A DNA stretch of 64,000 bases, from positions 620,001-684,000 of the forward strand of contig NW_026946363.1 of the NCBI RefSeq assembly GCF_035222375.1, read 5' to 3'. Position numbers and translations under genes: made by a program. The notes below the pieces were generated by a model. That model made no database searches. It saw only the letters and a program-made list of their open reading frames with translations, and was not told the origin of the DNA. Below are positions 36,443-45,661 of the stretch, one piece after another. This DNA comes from Podospora pseudocomata (Eukaryota > Ascomycota > Sordariomycetes > Sordariales > Podosporaceae). The stretch's first letter is position 1. The number at the start of each line of letters is the position of its first letter.

Positions 36443-39400
36443 ATGGGCAGCAAAAGAAAAAGAACGCCCAAAGAGGCGCAAAACGACACCGCCGCTGCTC
36501 AGCAACCAATCCAGAAGCGCTCCAAGAAGGATGACACCACGACAACAACAACAGAACCACCAGCTCCCGTAAGCAACGGCTCGACATCAACAAAATCAAA
36601 AACCCCCAAGGTCACCCTCTTCGTCGAGCACCCCACGGGCGAAGACCGCAAACGCGAAGCGGAGCTCTACGACCAACTCGGCCGCGAAGACGAATCCGAT
36701 CGCATCAAAGCCGCCAGTTCCATCATCTCCAGCCTCCTCTCTGGGAATGGCGTCGACGAGCCCGTTCTCCGTCGGCACCTCGAGAAGCGTCTCTTTCGCG
36801 GGTTGGCGAGCGGGAGGAATGCTTCCCGTTTGGGATTCAGTCTGGTGTTGACAGAGATTTTGGGGCAGTTATACGGGAAGGAAAATCTAGCGGAGAAGAA
36901 ATACACTGGGCTGAGCTTTGAGGAGGTGAAGAAGATTCTCGTCAAGAGCACCACACCCTTTGGGAACCTGGCTGGGCAAGAAGAGAGGAACCACTGGTTT
37001 GGACAGCTGTTTGGCGTGGAGTGTTTTGTTCGGAGTGGGGTTTTGTTTCAGGACCAAAAGAAGTGGGGGGAGATTTTGGGGTTGTTGCTTGGGTTGTCGA
37101 TGAAGAAGAGTTGGTTGAAGACGCAGTGCGGGTATGTGATTGTGCAAGCGGTGGCGCAGATGGGGAAGAAGATGGCGGAGGAGACGCTTGCGAGGTTGGC
37201 CGAGGAAGGGTTTGCGAAAACGCCCGAGGGGGTGGGGATTTGGATTATGGCGTTGGATAGGTTTCCTGATATGAAGGTTCCAGCGCAGCCGTGGAGGAAT
37301 CCGCTGGCGGGGAGCTCGTTGGCTGCGCTGCCGGCTGCGTTGAAGGATAGTGGACGGGAGCAGACTGGTGATGAAGGAGCGAAGAAGCCAAAGGCGGGTA
37401 ATTGGACGGCGCAGTTGCACTTTGTGTGGGATTTGATACTGGCGCATTTTGCAAAGGCCGGGCAGAAGTCGGAGAATGAGGCTTCGGAGCAATTTGAGCA
37501 GTTCTGGAGTCGGGTTGTTGACGGTGAGTTTGGCAGTGATGTTTGTCAGGGGATAGGTCTACTAACACGATTGCAGAGGGCTTCTTCTCCAAGAACTCTT
37601 CAGACAGCCAGAAGTTTTCAGGCTTCATGATCTTCCAGAAGATGCTCGAAGGCGCGCCGAGTTGCGAGTTCATTGTCAAGACATTGTTCAGCAAGAACTT
37701 GATGGCATGCTTGATGAACCAGGCTGCCAAAGAGGATCGGTACTTGCATCGGGCGGCTATCAAAGCGCTCAAGGCCCTTGAGGCCGCTGCTCATCACAAC
37801 CCGAACTGGCTGCCAACAATTCTCAAGGGACTGTTCGGGAAGCATGGTGCGTACAACTTTGACCAGCGAACAAACACCAAGACGATCGATAAGCTACTCC
37901 AGAACACCACTTCCGATACTATCAAGCCTGTTCTCAAGGTCTTGCAGCTCAAGGACCCATCCAAGAGTGGTCTAGACCTCGAACAGTATTACCAGGCCCT
38001 TGGCAACTATCTCCTCAGACTTTCCAGCGCGTTGTCAGAGGAACAGTATGCGAAGGAATCGAACAAGAGAGGCGTTGCCCAGAAGGCTATCAAGGTTCTC
38101 GCTGAGCTTGCGTACTCTAATAACGCTGTTCCTGAGAAGGTCCGCGAAACACTGCGGACAAGGGCAACATCTGCGTTTGCCAAGCTCACCAGCAGGTCAG
38201 ATGCCTTTGGTGATCTTTGTGATGCCATTTTGTCCATTGAGACTGAGGTAGATCCCGAGGACGAGCTTGCCCTCACTGTCCTCCCCCGTGCCTTTGAGAG
38301 GCTAAAAGACTTGCTTGATCACGACAAGACCACAGAGGAAACCAAAGGTCCTCGACAAGCGTTGGCTTTGCTATTTGCTGTTGGCATTCTTCAGTTCTAC
38401 AACCAGGATCCTGATGTCATGGATTTGTTTGATGAACTTGAGGAGTGCTATGAGAAGCTTGTTGGCGAGAGCGACGAGGAAGAGGGTGGTATCTCAGAGT
38501 TCCTTGTCGAGGTCCTGCTTGCCATGGTTGCTCGGCCTTCAGCACTAATGAAGCAGGTGTCCCGGCAGGTATTCGAGGCATTCACCCCTCTCATGTCAGC
38601 AGAAGCCATCAAGCTGTTGACTGATCCCCTGGCTGCTGATGAAAGCGCCAAGGGCCAGCAAGCACTTTTCAGCACCGAAGACGAAGACATGATGGATGCC
38701 GAAGCCGGAAGCGACGATGAGAGCGAAATCGAAGATGACGCAGCCCTCGACTCAGACGTCGAGATGGCCAACCTCGAAGACGCCGGTTCCGATGAAGGTG
38801 ACTCCGACAGCGAGGACAACTCGGGCTCCGACGACGAGGACGACGAAGCCGAAAAGGAAAACCAAGAAACCCTCGACGCCCTCGACAAGGAACTCTCCGC
38901 AGCCCTCGGCACCCACCGCCTAGACCAGGACGCCGACGCAGCCTCGGACGACGGCTCAGACATGACCGACTCGGAAATGCTAGCCGTCGACGAGAAACTC
39001 GCCGAGATCTTCAGACACCGCGCCAAAGCCACCAGCAAGAAGAAGGAGAACAAGGACGCCAAGGAGACCGTCATCAACTTCAAGCACCGCGTTCTCGACA
39101 TGTTGGGTATCTTTGTCAAGAAGGAATCCACCCAGGCGAACCCCCTCGTCTTCGAGGCTGTCCTCCCCTTGCTCAACCTCATCCGCACGACAACCGCCAA
39201 GCCGCTCGCCAACAAGGCACACGAGGCGGTTCAGAACCTGTCAAAGGGCATCAAGAAGGCGAGGTCGGAGGGGAAAACACCTGCTATTGAAGGGGACGAG
39301 CACTACGAGATGCTGGGGAAGTTGCACGAGGAGGCGGCCAGGGATCCCTCGCATGCGTTCACCAAGGCTGTGTCGACGTGCTGCTTGACGGTTGCTTCGC

Positions 39401-39597
39401 TCATGTGCAATGATGATGATGCTGAGAGCGATGACATGGCCAAGGTATTCAACCTGTATGCCGAGACGCAGCTGAAGTGGTTCCGTGGCGAGGTCAAGAT
39501 TCAAGCGTCGTTCTTTTCGGACTGGCTCAACTGGTGCCAGGCTCATGCTAGTGCTGCTGCTAGTGCTGCTGCTACGAAGAAGAAGGAAGAGAAGTAG
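36443..39597 (+). CDS. POL5: Pol5/MYBBP1A-family nucleolar protein (DNA polymerase phi)
   Basis: Two exons, 36443-37523 and 37577-39597, give 1033 aa, close to yeast Pol5 (about 1020). The 53-nt intron (GTGAGT, ACTAAC branch) joins FWSRVVD to EGFFSKNSSDSQKF. Pol5 proteins are HEAT-like nucleolar factors required for rRNA synthesis and ribosome assembly, despite the polymerase name. The chain starts with a basic nuclear-localisation type segment (MGSKRKRTPKEAQ, QKRSKKDD). The core contains LFRGLASGRNASRLGFSLVL, typical of the family. A long Asp/Glu/Ser acidic block lies at 38680-38880, and an Ala/Lys tail ends the protein. UTP20, another ribosome-biogenesis gene, is elsewhere in the window but not adjacent. 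Confidence 0.92.
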
Positions 39598-39923
39598 AGA
39601 AGTGATGTGTATGTGGTGTATGTAGAGAGTGTGGGCGATGGATAAATACCCAAATGTTGATTTTTGTTCCCAACACCCCAACCACATGTTGCTGCAAATC
39701 ATATGGTAAGAACATGCCTATCAGGACTAACCATAACCTCCAATCTGTCACTCCAACAGCATCGGCAAGTCCGTAATGCAATTCCAGGCCTACAGGCCAC
39801 AGACGGGGTATCTTGTACCTCCAGTCTGCCCGCCAGCCATAAATTTATCGCTGCCAAATGTTTACAAATACAATTCCGATTGTTCCCACCTGCAACGCCT
39901 CGCCCGTTCTTCTTTAATCATGT
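39598..39923. other. Convergent 3' region of POL5 and PRE10
   Basis: 326 bp between the stops of two convergent genes. It presumably contains both 3' UTRs. Nothing else was recognised. Confidence 0.5.
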
Positions 39924-41007
39924 TTACTCCTCCATCTTATCCCCCTCCTTCTTCTCCTCCTCCTCATCATCACTATCATCCAGCGACTTCTTCGCCAACC
40001 TCTCCGCCTCCTCCCTCAACGCCTTGGGAACCTCCTGATGCAACCCCTTAGTCGGACCATCCCTCCCGCTGATCCAGCTCATCTCCAGCTCAAACTCCTT
40101 ATCCTTGCTGTCATCGTGCGCAACATAGATAATCCTCGCCGCCTCCTTGACCGCCTCCTCCAAGGTGATCCCCTCGCCCGTCAGGTCCAGCTTCTCCAGC
40201 TCAGCCTTGGCCGCCTGTCTCCCCTTGCCGGTAGCGGCACCATAGTACCCCCAGTACAGACCCGAGGGCTCAATCATGTAGAGAAAAGGACCGCCGTATT
40301 TCTTGTCGGGGTTCTTGCCGCCGGCGCCGCACGAGGGGCCGGAGCCGACTTGGCCGTCGACGGGGAGCTCCTCCTGGGCGTCGAAGCCGCCTACGATGGC
40401 GGTAATGCCGAAGGGGCGGACGGACTGGTAGAGGGTGTGGGCTTGGAGGTAGTTGCCCATACGGGAGGCCAGGTCGGAGGTTGTGATGGGGGTCTTGAAG
40501 TTGTCGCGCCATGAGCGGGCTTCGTCGCGGGCTCGGTCTACGAAGTGCCGGCCGTCGGGGAGCATGCCGGAGTATACCTGGGAGTGGGAAGGTCGTGTTA
40601 GCGGGCGGGATGGACGAAGAGAGAGGAAACGAAAGAGAGAGGAACATACAACACCCAAATGTCTATCCACGGTCGCGATGCGCTTGTTGGCACCTGGCTT
40701 GAGGAGCTTGGATGTGACAATCTTTTCCACCGCGAGCACGACGCCGTCCTTGCACCGGATGCCGATCGAGGTGCCGCCGTTCTCGACCGCCTTCACGGCG
40801 TACTCGACTTGGAAGTTGCGGCCATCGGGAGAGAAGATGGAGTTGGAGAGATCGTAGCCTGTTCCTATCGACGTCTGTTGTTGCGGGGGGAGGTCGCGCT
40901 GTCAGCATGTCATTGTCGCTTTTTGGAGGGGTTCGCTTGGGTATGGGTTGTGGTGGGTAAGGTAGGTTTCGCTGCGGCTACGAGATGGGGGGGGGCCAAC
41001 TAACCAT
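39924..41007 (-). CDS. PRE10: 20S proteasome subunit alpha-7 (Pre10/PSMA3 type)
   Basis: An alpha-ring subunit of the 20S proteasome core. The model has three exons: 41007-41005 (only the ATG), 40874-40650 and 40577-39924 (293 aa). The first intron (40875-41004, 130 nt, GTTAGT donor directly after ATG) yields MTSIGTGYDLSNSIFSPDGR, which matches the conserved N-terminus of Pre10. The second intron (40578-40649, 72 nt) stays in frame and would add 24 false residues; removal gives DRHLGVVYSGMLPDGRH. Further conserved parts are FQVEYAVKAVENGGTSIGI, RPFGITAIVGGFD, YWGYYGAATGKGRQAAKAEL and a Glu/Asp-rich tail typical of alpha-7. A Gly/Lys-rich insertion follows VGGFDAQ. Confidence 0.95.
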
Positions 41008-41412
41008 TGTGAATGTGAATTTGGGTTGTTATTATTGCTGTAACGGTCGAATTGGCGGGGGCTTGAGGGAGTGGGAAAAGTCACTAGTTTCCACTGCCGG
41101 AGGTGGGAGTTCGGGGGTTGGTGATGGTCGAGTTGGAGTCTGGCTTGCGTCGTTGCGAGCTGCTGCTGGACAGAGAGCTTCCATCAGGCAGCCTGGAGCT
41201 GCGCGTTGCTTGGCTTTCCGGGCCAGGGTGGGAGCTCGAGGCTGGCGTATGTGGCTCGTGCCTGCCGCCCCACGAGCTGTCAGCCACAAAAGAGCTCTGG
41301 GCAGCGCACGGACCATAAAATTGCCCCTGAACCCCTTTTCTTTGGGCATCAACCAACGCGAACACTCAGCTATCCATTTATTGCTGGTAATCAAGACTCA
41401 AAATAGACCATT
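41008..41412. promoter_or_regulatory. Divergent promoter region, PRE10 (-) / HET gene (+)
   Basis: About 405 bp between two divergent start codons. A CATAAAATT stretch near 41316 could be TATA-like. No other element was recognised. Confidence 0.35.
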
Positions 41413-43782
41413 ATGGCGCCTTTCAGTTTTGAGAATCCACATATCTGCTACCACTGCTCAGCCATACAACTTCATCTCGAACTGAAACCCCAGATTCTCT
41501 GCTGCTTCGGGTGTATGTATAATGGTCCAGGCAGGACTACAGATAAAGGCGAATATGTCTGCTTCGAGTGCGCACGCCCATTCTCAGGCACTAGTGGTTT
41601 AGATCTTCGCTACTGCTCAACCTTGCCTTACGATCTCTCACAGGCCCTGACCGCTGCCGAGTCTGACCATTGCGAGTTCTATCGCTGGGTTATTCACAGA
41701 GTCACTCGCTTCTTCAAGATCCAGGAAACACCAAGCGGCTGGAAGTCCAAAAAAGCAGTTGGAATTCTAACGCAAAGGTCACGTTTCGAACTTTCCGGAA
41801 TATCGAATGAGGTTGGGAGAGCCAATCTAGATATCAAGTTCTTCAGCCATTGGGTTGATGATGATGGCAACAAACATGAAACACGACATAACCTTGGATA
41901 CTTTGATGCTTGGGATACGGGCGATGACCCGTCTTTCGGTCTCGTGTCGTCGCGGCCCTACGTGCAGGATGTCAAATCAGCCCAGTCGATCGACTTCGCT
42001 AGGTCATCTTTCGAAACATGCATGAGAAGCCATCCCTGGTGCAGAACCGATCAGATCAACCATATGACCGTGTCCCGCTGGCCGGGTGATGCCTTGTCCT
42101 ACGAAAGGATAGACCCCAGGGACATACCCACCCGCCTCCTGGATATTGCCACCGGACCGTCCCCTGGGGCTGATGCAGAATACATCAAACTGATCGAAAC
42201 CATAGTCGATGACAAAGACGGCCAGCTCATTGAGCAAATTGCCCAAACAGGCTTCATAGTTCTTTCCTACTGCTGGGGCGGTGATCAGAATTCCAAACTG
42301 GTCGCTTCCAACCTTCAAACCTACAAGACCGAAGGCATCAAGCTGGGCCAGCTAGACCAGTCTCTCCAAGACGCGGTCTGGGTCGCCAGGCAGATAGGAA
42401 TCCGCTACCTCTGGATCGATGCTTTGTGCATCCCCCAAGATGATCTCGATGGCCAGGGAAACAACCCCGACAAAGCCCATGAAATCAGCCGCATGGCCTC
42501 CTACTACGGTCGAGCAACCCTAACAATCCTCGCCGCTTCCGCCTCTAGAGCCGTGGATGGTTTCCTGCAAAACCGGCAACCAGCAACTGACTTCGACATG
42601 GCACCCACCTACGCTCAGTTGATCGTATCTGATAACACCAAGACCAATGATGACACTCCCGATAAAGTCCACAAGATCCTCCTCGCCAAACAGTCCCCCA
42701 ACCCCACTATAGAACCAATAACAACCCGCGGCTGGACCCTCCAAGAATCCCTCCTATCCCGCCGCATCCTCATCTACGGTGTCAACCAACTGTACTGGTC
42801 CTGCCTCAATTCCTTCGCCGGCTGCGGTGGCAAAACCACCAACTTAACCAACCGAACCATCCCCGGTATGGAGTCCCTCGTTCCCGGAGTATACCCCATA
42901 GGCAGTCTGATCGACCAGCCTGTTTACCTGCAGTGGAACTCCATCGTCAAGACTTATACCCAACGCTTTCTATCACAACCAGGTGACAAACTATGGGCTA
43001 TCTCCGCGCTTGCTAGCCACATTGTCCAAGTTAGTGCTCACAGGGGAGAAAAGCCCATTTATGCGGCTGGGCTATTGGTCGATGAAGCAAATCCGGGGAC
43101 GTGGTTGCAGCAGTTGTTGTGGTATCCTGACTCGATCGAGGGAAGAGATAACAAGAGACCACCTGGCGGTAGATACAGAGCACCGAGTTGGTCGTGGGCA
43201 AGTCTTGATGGCGTGGTGAAGGTGCCTAGCTGGCGGCATGAAATGGAGGAGTATGCCGCTGTGGAAGAATGGGGGGTTGAACCAGCTGTGAAAGGGGCGA
43301 TGTATGGAGGACTGAGTGGGGGGTATATCTTTTTGAGGGCGGTGACGCAACCGATTTGTCGCATTGCGGGGAGGTGTGGTGACGTTGTGTGGGCTGAGAG
43401 GTTACAGACTGAAGGTACTGGAGATGATGACTTTGACTGGACATACTCTCGAAAGGGGGGTAATCTTGAAGGAGCTGCAGACAGTTGGGTCTTGGTGTTG
43501 TTGGCGGATTCCGGCGAGTGCAGAAGCGTGATTGAGATAGGGCTTCAGGATCCTGGGGTTGGAGCGAGAATATTGCTTGTTGGCTTGTCATCTTTGTCAA
43601 CGGGACAACTTGTGGGGGTCAGAGGAATAATAGTCGAGCAGACTGTAGATGATGATGAGTTGAGGTTCTGTAAGCGACGTGGGAGTTTCCGACTGAAAAT
43701 GGGGAAGCTTGCAAATGGGGGCCAAGATTTGGCAGCCAAGTTCTTCAAGAAGGGAACAAAGCAAACTCTGAGGATTCTGTAA
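41413..43782 (+). CDS. HET-domain (heterokaryon incompatibility) protein with N-terminal Cys cluster
   Basis: A 789-aa intronless HET protein. HET domains are TIR-related effectors that trigger cell death when unlike fungal strains fuse. The domain spans about residues 278-445: FIVLSYCWGGDQNSK, then IGIRYLWIDALCIPQDD, MASYYGRATLTILAASAS, and the closing TTRGWTLQESLLSRRILIYG. Upstream are three CxxC pairs, C12/C15, C31/C34 and C50/C53, that could bind zinc. The C-terminal third includes APSWSWASLDG, usual in this subfamily. Codon use changes from C-ending to G-ending near 43040. No adjacent partner gene typical of two-gene HET systems is obvious. Confidence 0.88.
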   Translation: MAPFSFENPHICYHCSAIQLHLELKPQILCCFGCMYNGPGRTTDKGEYVCFECARPFSGTSGLDLRYCSTLPYDLSQALTAAESDHCEFYRWVIHRVTRFFKIQETPSGWKSKKAVGILTQRSRFELSGISNEVGRANLDIKFFSHWVDDDGNKHETRHNLGYFDAWDTGDDPSFGLVSSRPYVQDVKSAQSIDFARSSFETCMRSHPWCRTDQINHMTVSRWPGDALSYERIDPRDIPTRLLDIATGPSPGADAEYIKLIETIVDDKDGQLIEQIAQTGFIVLSYCWGGDQNSKLVASNLQTYKTEGIKLGQLDQSLQDAVWVARQIGIRYLWIDALCIPQDDLDGQGNNPDKAHEISRMASYYGRATLTILAASASRAVDGFLQNRQPATDFDMAPTYAQLIVSDNTKTNDDTPDKVHKILLAKQSPNPTIEPITTRGWTLQESLLSRRILIYGVNQLYWSCLNSFAGCGGKTTNLTNRTIPGMESLVPGVYPIGSLIDQPVYLQWNSIVKTYTQRFLSQPGDKLWAISALASHIVQVSAHRGEKPIYAAGLLVDEANPGTWLQQLLWYPDSIEGRDNKRPPGGRYRAPSWSWASLDGVVKVPSWRHEMEEYAAVEEWGVEPAVKGAMYGGLSGGYIFLRAVTQPICRIAGRCGDVVWAERLQTEGTGDDDFDWTYSRKGGNLEGAADSWVLVLLADSGECRSVIEIGLQDPGVGARILLVGLSSLSTGQLVGVRGIIVEQTVDDDELRFCKRRGSFRLKMGKLANGGQDLAAKFFKKGTKQTLRIL

Positions 43783-44333
43783 TAAGGCCATGATGATCGT
43801 GTGTATCGCACGGCGTAAGGCAAACAATTTACCTAAGGAATGGAACCGAGCCAACATAAAGATACCTGAGGTATGCCAAGGGCCGGTCCCCAGTGGAAAG
43901 CCCACGAACCGTGGAACCCAGCCCATGATGGCTAGATACCTTACAACGGCGTCAATGAAGGAATATCACGAGGTGTACCACGCCAACCTTGAAAGACGCG
44001 ATGGCTGTATCACTATTGTGTGATGTCATGGACTCTACCTACCAACGGAAGGGAACGAAGCTAACACAGATAACACAGATATCTCTAAAGAGCTGGGCCT
44101 TCTAAGAGACTCAGAGTCTGAAACCCAACTCAGATGTTCCTTAACTTGTGACGGGATCATTCGCAAAAGAAAGATGAGGTAGTCAAAGCAGAAGATCTAT
44201 ATAAATCTCCTTCCCTGAATGAGGTTTCTAGACTTTCCTTCTTGGATAGCAACATCCAAACCTGCCATCGCTTTCTCCGGCAACCATTTAAAAAAACCAA
44301 AAGGCGCCAAATTCTGCTACAAGAACCACAATC
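43783..44333. other. Intergenic, promoter of small Cys-rich gene
   Basis: About 550 bp. It holds a TATA-like element at 44198-44205 and a short direct repeat of ACACAGATA near 44064-44082. No other gene was recognised. Confidence 0.45.
44198..44205 (+). promoter_or_regulatory. TATA-box-like element
   Basis: TATATAAA lies 129 bp upstream of the ATG of the small Cys-rich gene at 44334, a plausible distance for a promoter with a ~100-nt leader. Confidence 0.45.
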
Positions 44334-44723
44334 ATGCCGGCCGGCGAGGGTTTTGATAAGTTCAAGTGCCAGCGCTTTTACATTCTGAGCTGTCCCAAGC
44401 CTTGTAAAGGCTGGGTGTTCATGAATTACCGCTTTTGTGGAAATTGTTTGAGCAGGCTTAGTGAGAAATACCTCGACAGATGGGCGGGGCTGATGCCTAA
44501 CTCGCTCGAATGGAAAGACGCCCTCTATAAACTGGTGCATGAGGAGAGGGTCCCTTTGTTCAGGGAGGACATTTCCGCGTGGGACGCCATCGAGGATAAG
44601 AATAATGAAAACACGGAGAACGGATTGCGAAGGGTAGGGGACAAAGAGAGACACCAGGAGGTCAAACGTCGGCCGATGTCTAGGTATTTACCACAGCGGA
44701 GGAAGCAAGTTGACCGAGTTTAG
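44334..44723 (+). CDS. Small cysteine-rich protein, unknown family
   Basis: A 129-aa protein starting at an ATG with a suitable context. I do not recognise the family. Residues 12-37 hold five cysteines spaced C-x7-C-x3-C-x10-C-x2-C (CQRFYILSC, then CGNC), which suggests a small metal-binding or disulfide fold. A helical region follows (EKYLDRWAGLMPNSLEW) and the tail is basic (KRRPMSRYLPQRRKQ). There is no signal peptide, so a cytoplasmic or nuclear location is more likely. A degraded relative with the same cysteine spacing lies 0.5 kb downstream. It sits between a HET gene and a Ppo oxygenase. Reality as a gene is supported by the duplicated motif. Confidence 0.6.
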   Translation: MPAGEGFDKFKCQRFYILSCPKPCKGWVFMNYRFCGNCLSRLSEKYLDRWAGLMPNSLEWKDALYKLVHEERVPLFREDISAWDAIEDKNNENTENGLRRVGDKERHQEVKRRPMSRYLPQRRKQVDRV

Positions 44724-45058
44724 TTTCAGGACTGAATATGGCCACTGGACAGCCTTGATCATAGCAATATTATCTTGGTATTGACATCGTAGCGGAGCAA
44801 ACATTATGTGTAAGCAACGTGGGATTTTCTGTCTGGTTTCCAGGTTAGATGGAAGCTTCCACCCCGGAGTGCGTCAATGAGTCAACTCAGGTGCCTCAAG
44901 TATTGTGATGTTTACAAGACTTGACGATCTAACTCTCAAGATATCGAGTGTTTCATAAGCCCTTGCAATGCTATTAACCTTTCACCCACTTTCACTTAGT
45001 TGCTGCTTCATCCCCTGATCCAGATAGATATTTATTCCACAAAATCCGAAAATACTTT

Positions 45059-45504
45059 GTGAGCAAGCACAGAAGCACTAATTGTCTCTCTTTGGGTCTC
45101 TCCGCATTCCTTTTCCCCCCTTTACTCTCTCGGCACCTCTCAGAACACAACAGACAAAAGCCTCAACGTAAAGAGCAGACCTCGCCTATCTTGACAACTT
45201 CAAAAGCCAACAGCAACACGCCACCGCGCTTGCGCGATGTGGTGCACAAGCCATTCACCTGCCAACGTTTTTGGATCCTGGGCTGCCTCAGACTCTGCAT
45301 GCAAGGAGTTTTGATTGAGAACACCTTCTGTAGCAAATGTCTGTACAAGGTCCGACTAGATATCTCAAAGAACTTGCAGGCGTTGATCCCAAGAGCAATG
45401 AATTCCAACGAATATGCCACATGCTGAGCGTCATGGAGGGAATACCAATCTTCAAACCTGGCTACGGCGGTATAAATGATGCAGATGAGGATACATTTCC
45501 GTAA
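45059..45504 (+). pseudogene. Frameshifted relative of the small Cys-rich gene
   Basis: The frame contains FTCQRFWILGC followed by cysteines with the same C-x7-C-x3-C-x10-C-x2-C spacing as the gene at 44334. It is open back to 44978 but contains no in-frame ATG before the cysteines. It stops after NSNEYATC at about 45427. The next part of the homologous tail continues in another frame from 45421 (MLSVMEGIPIFKPGYGG, compare HEERVPLFREDISAWDA) to a TAA at 45502-45504. This implies a one-base indel. A missing first exon is an alternative explanation for the absent start, but not for the frame change. I read it as a decaying tandem duplicate. Confidence 0.6.
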
Positions 45505-45661
45505 TCCATGTCCTAGTTCAATTCTCCTTCATGTTAGCCACGCAGGAAGAAGGATGAGAGGGTTTTGAAACTGGTCCGGCTATCAGATAGCTATTCTCCT
45601 AGCAATATCAGCCTGAGTTAGAAACATAGAAACACTCCATGCCTCCTATCTGTTCCCTACA

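Noticed and set aside
38448-39215. 255-aa minus-strand ORF rich in serine
   Set aside because: It mirrors the acidic Asp/Glu block of POL5 on the other strand.
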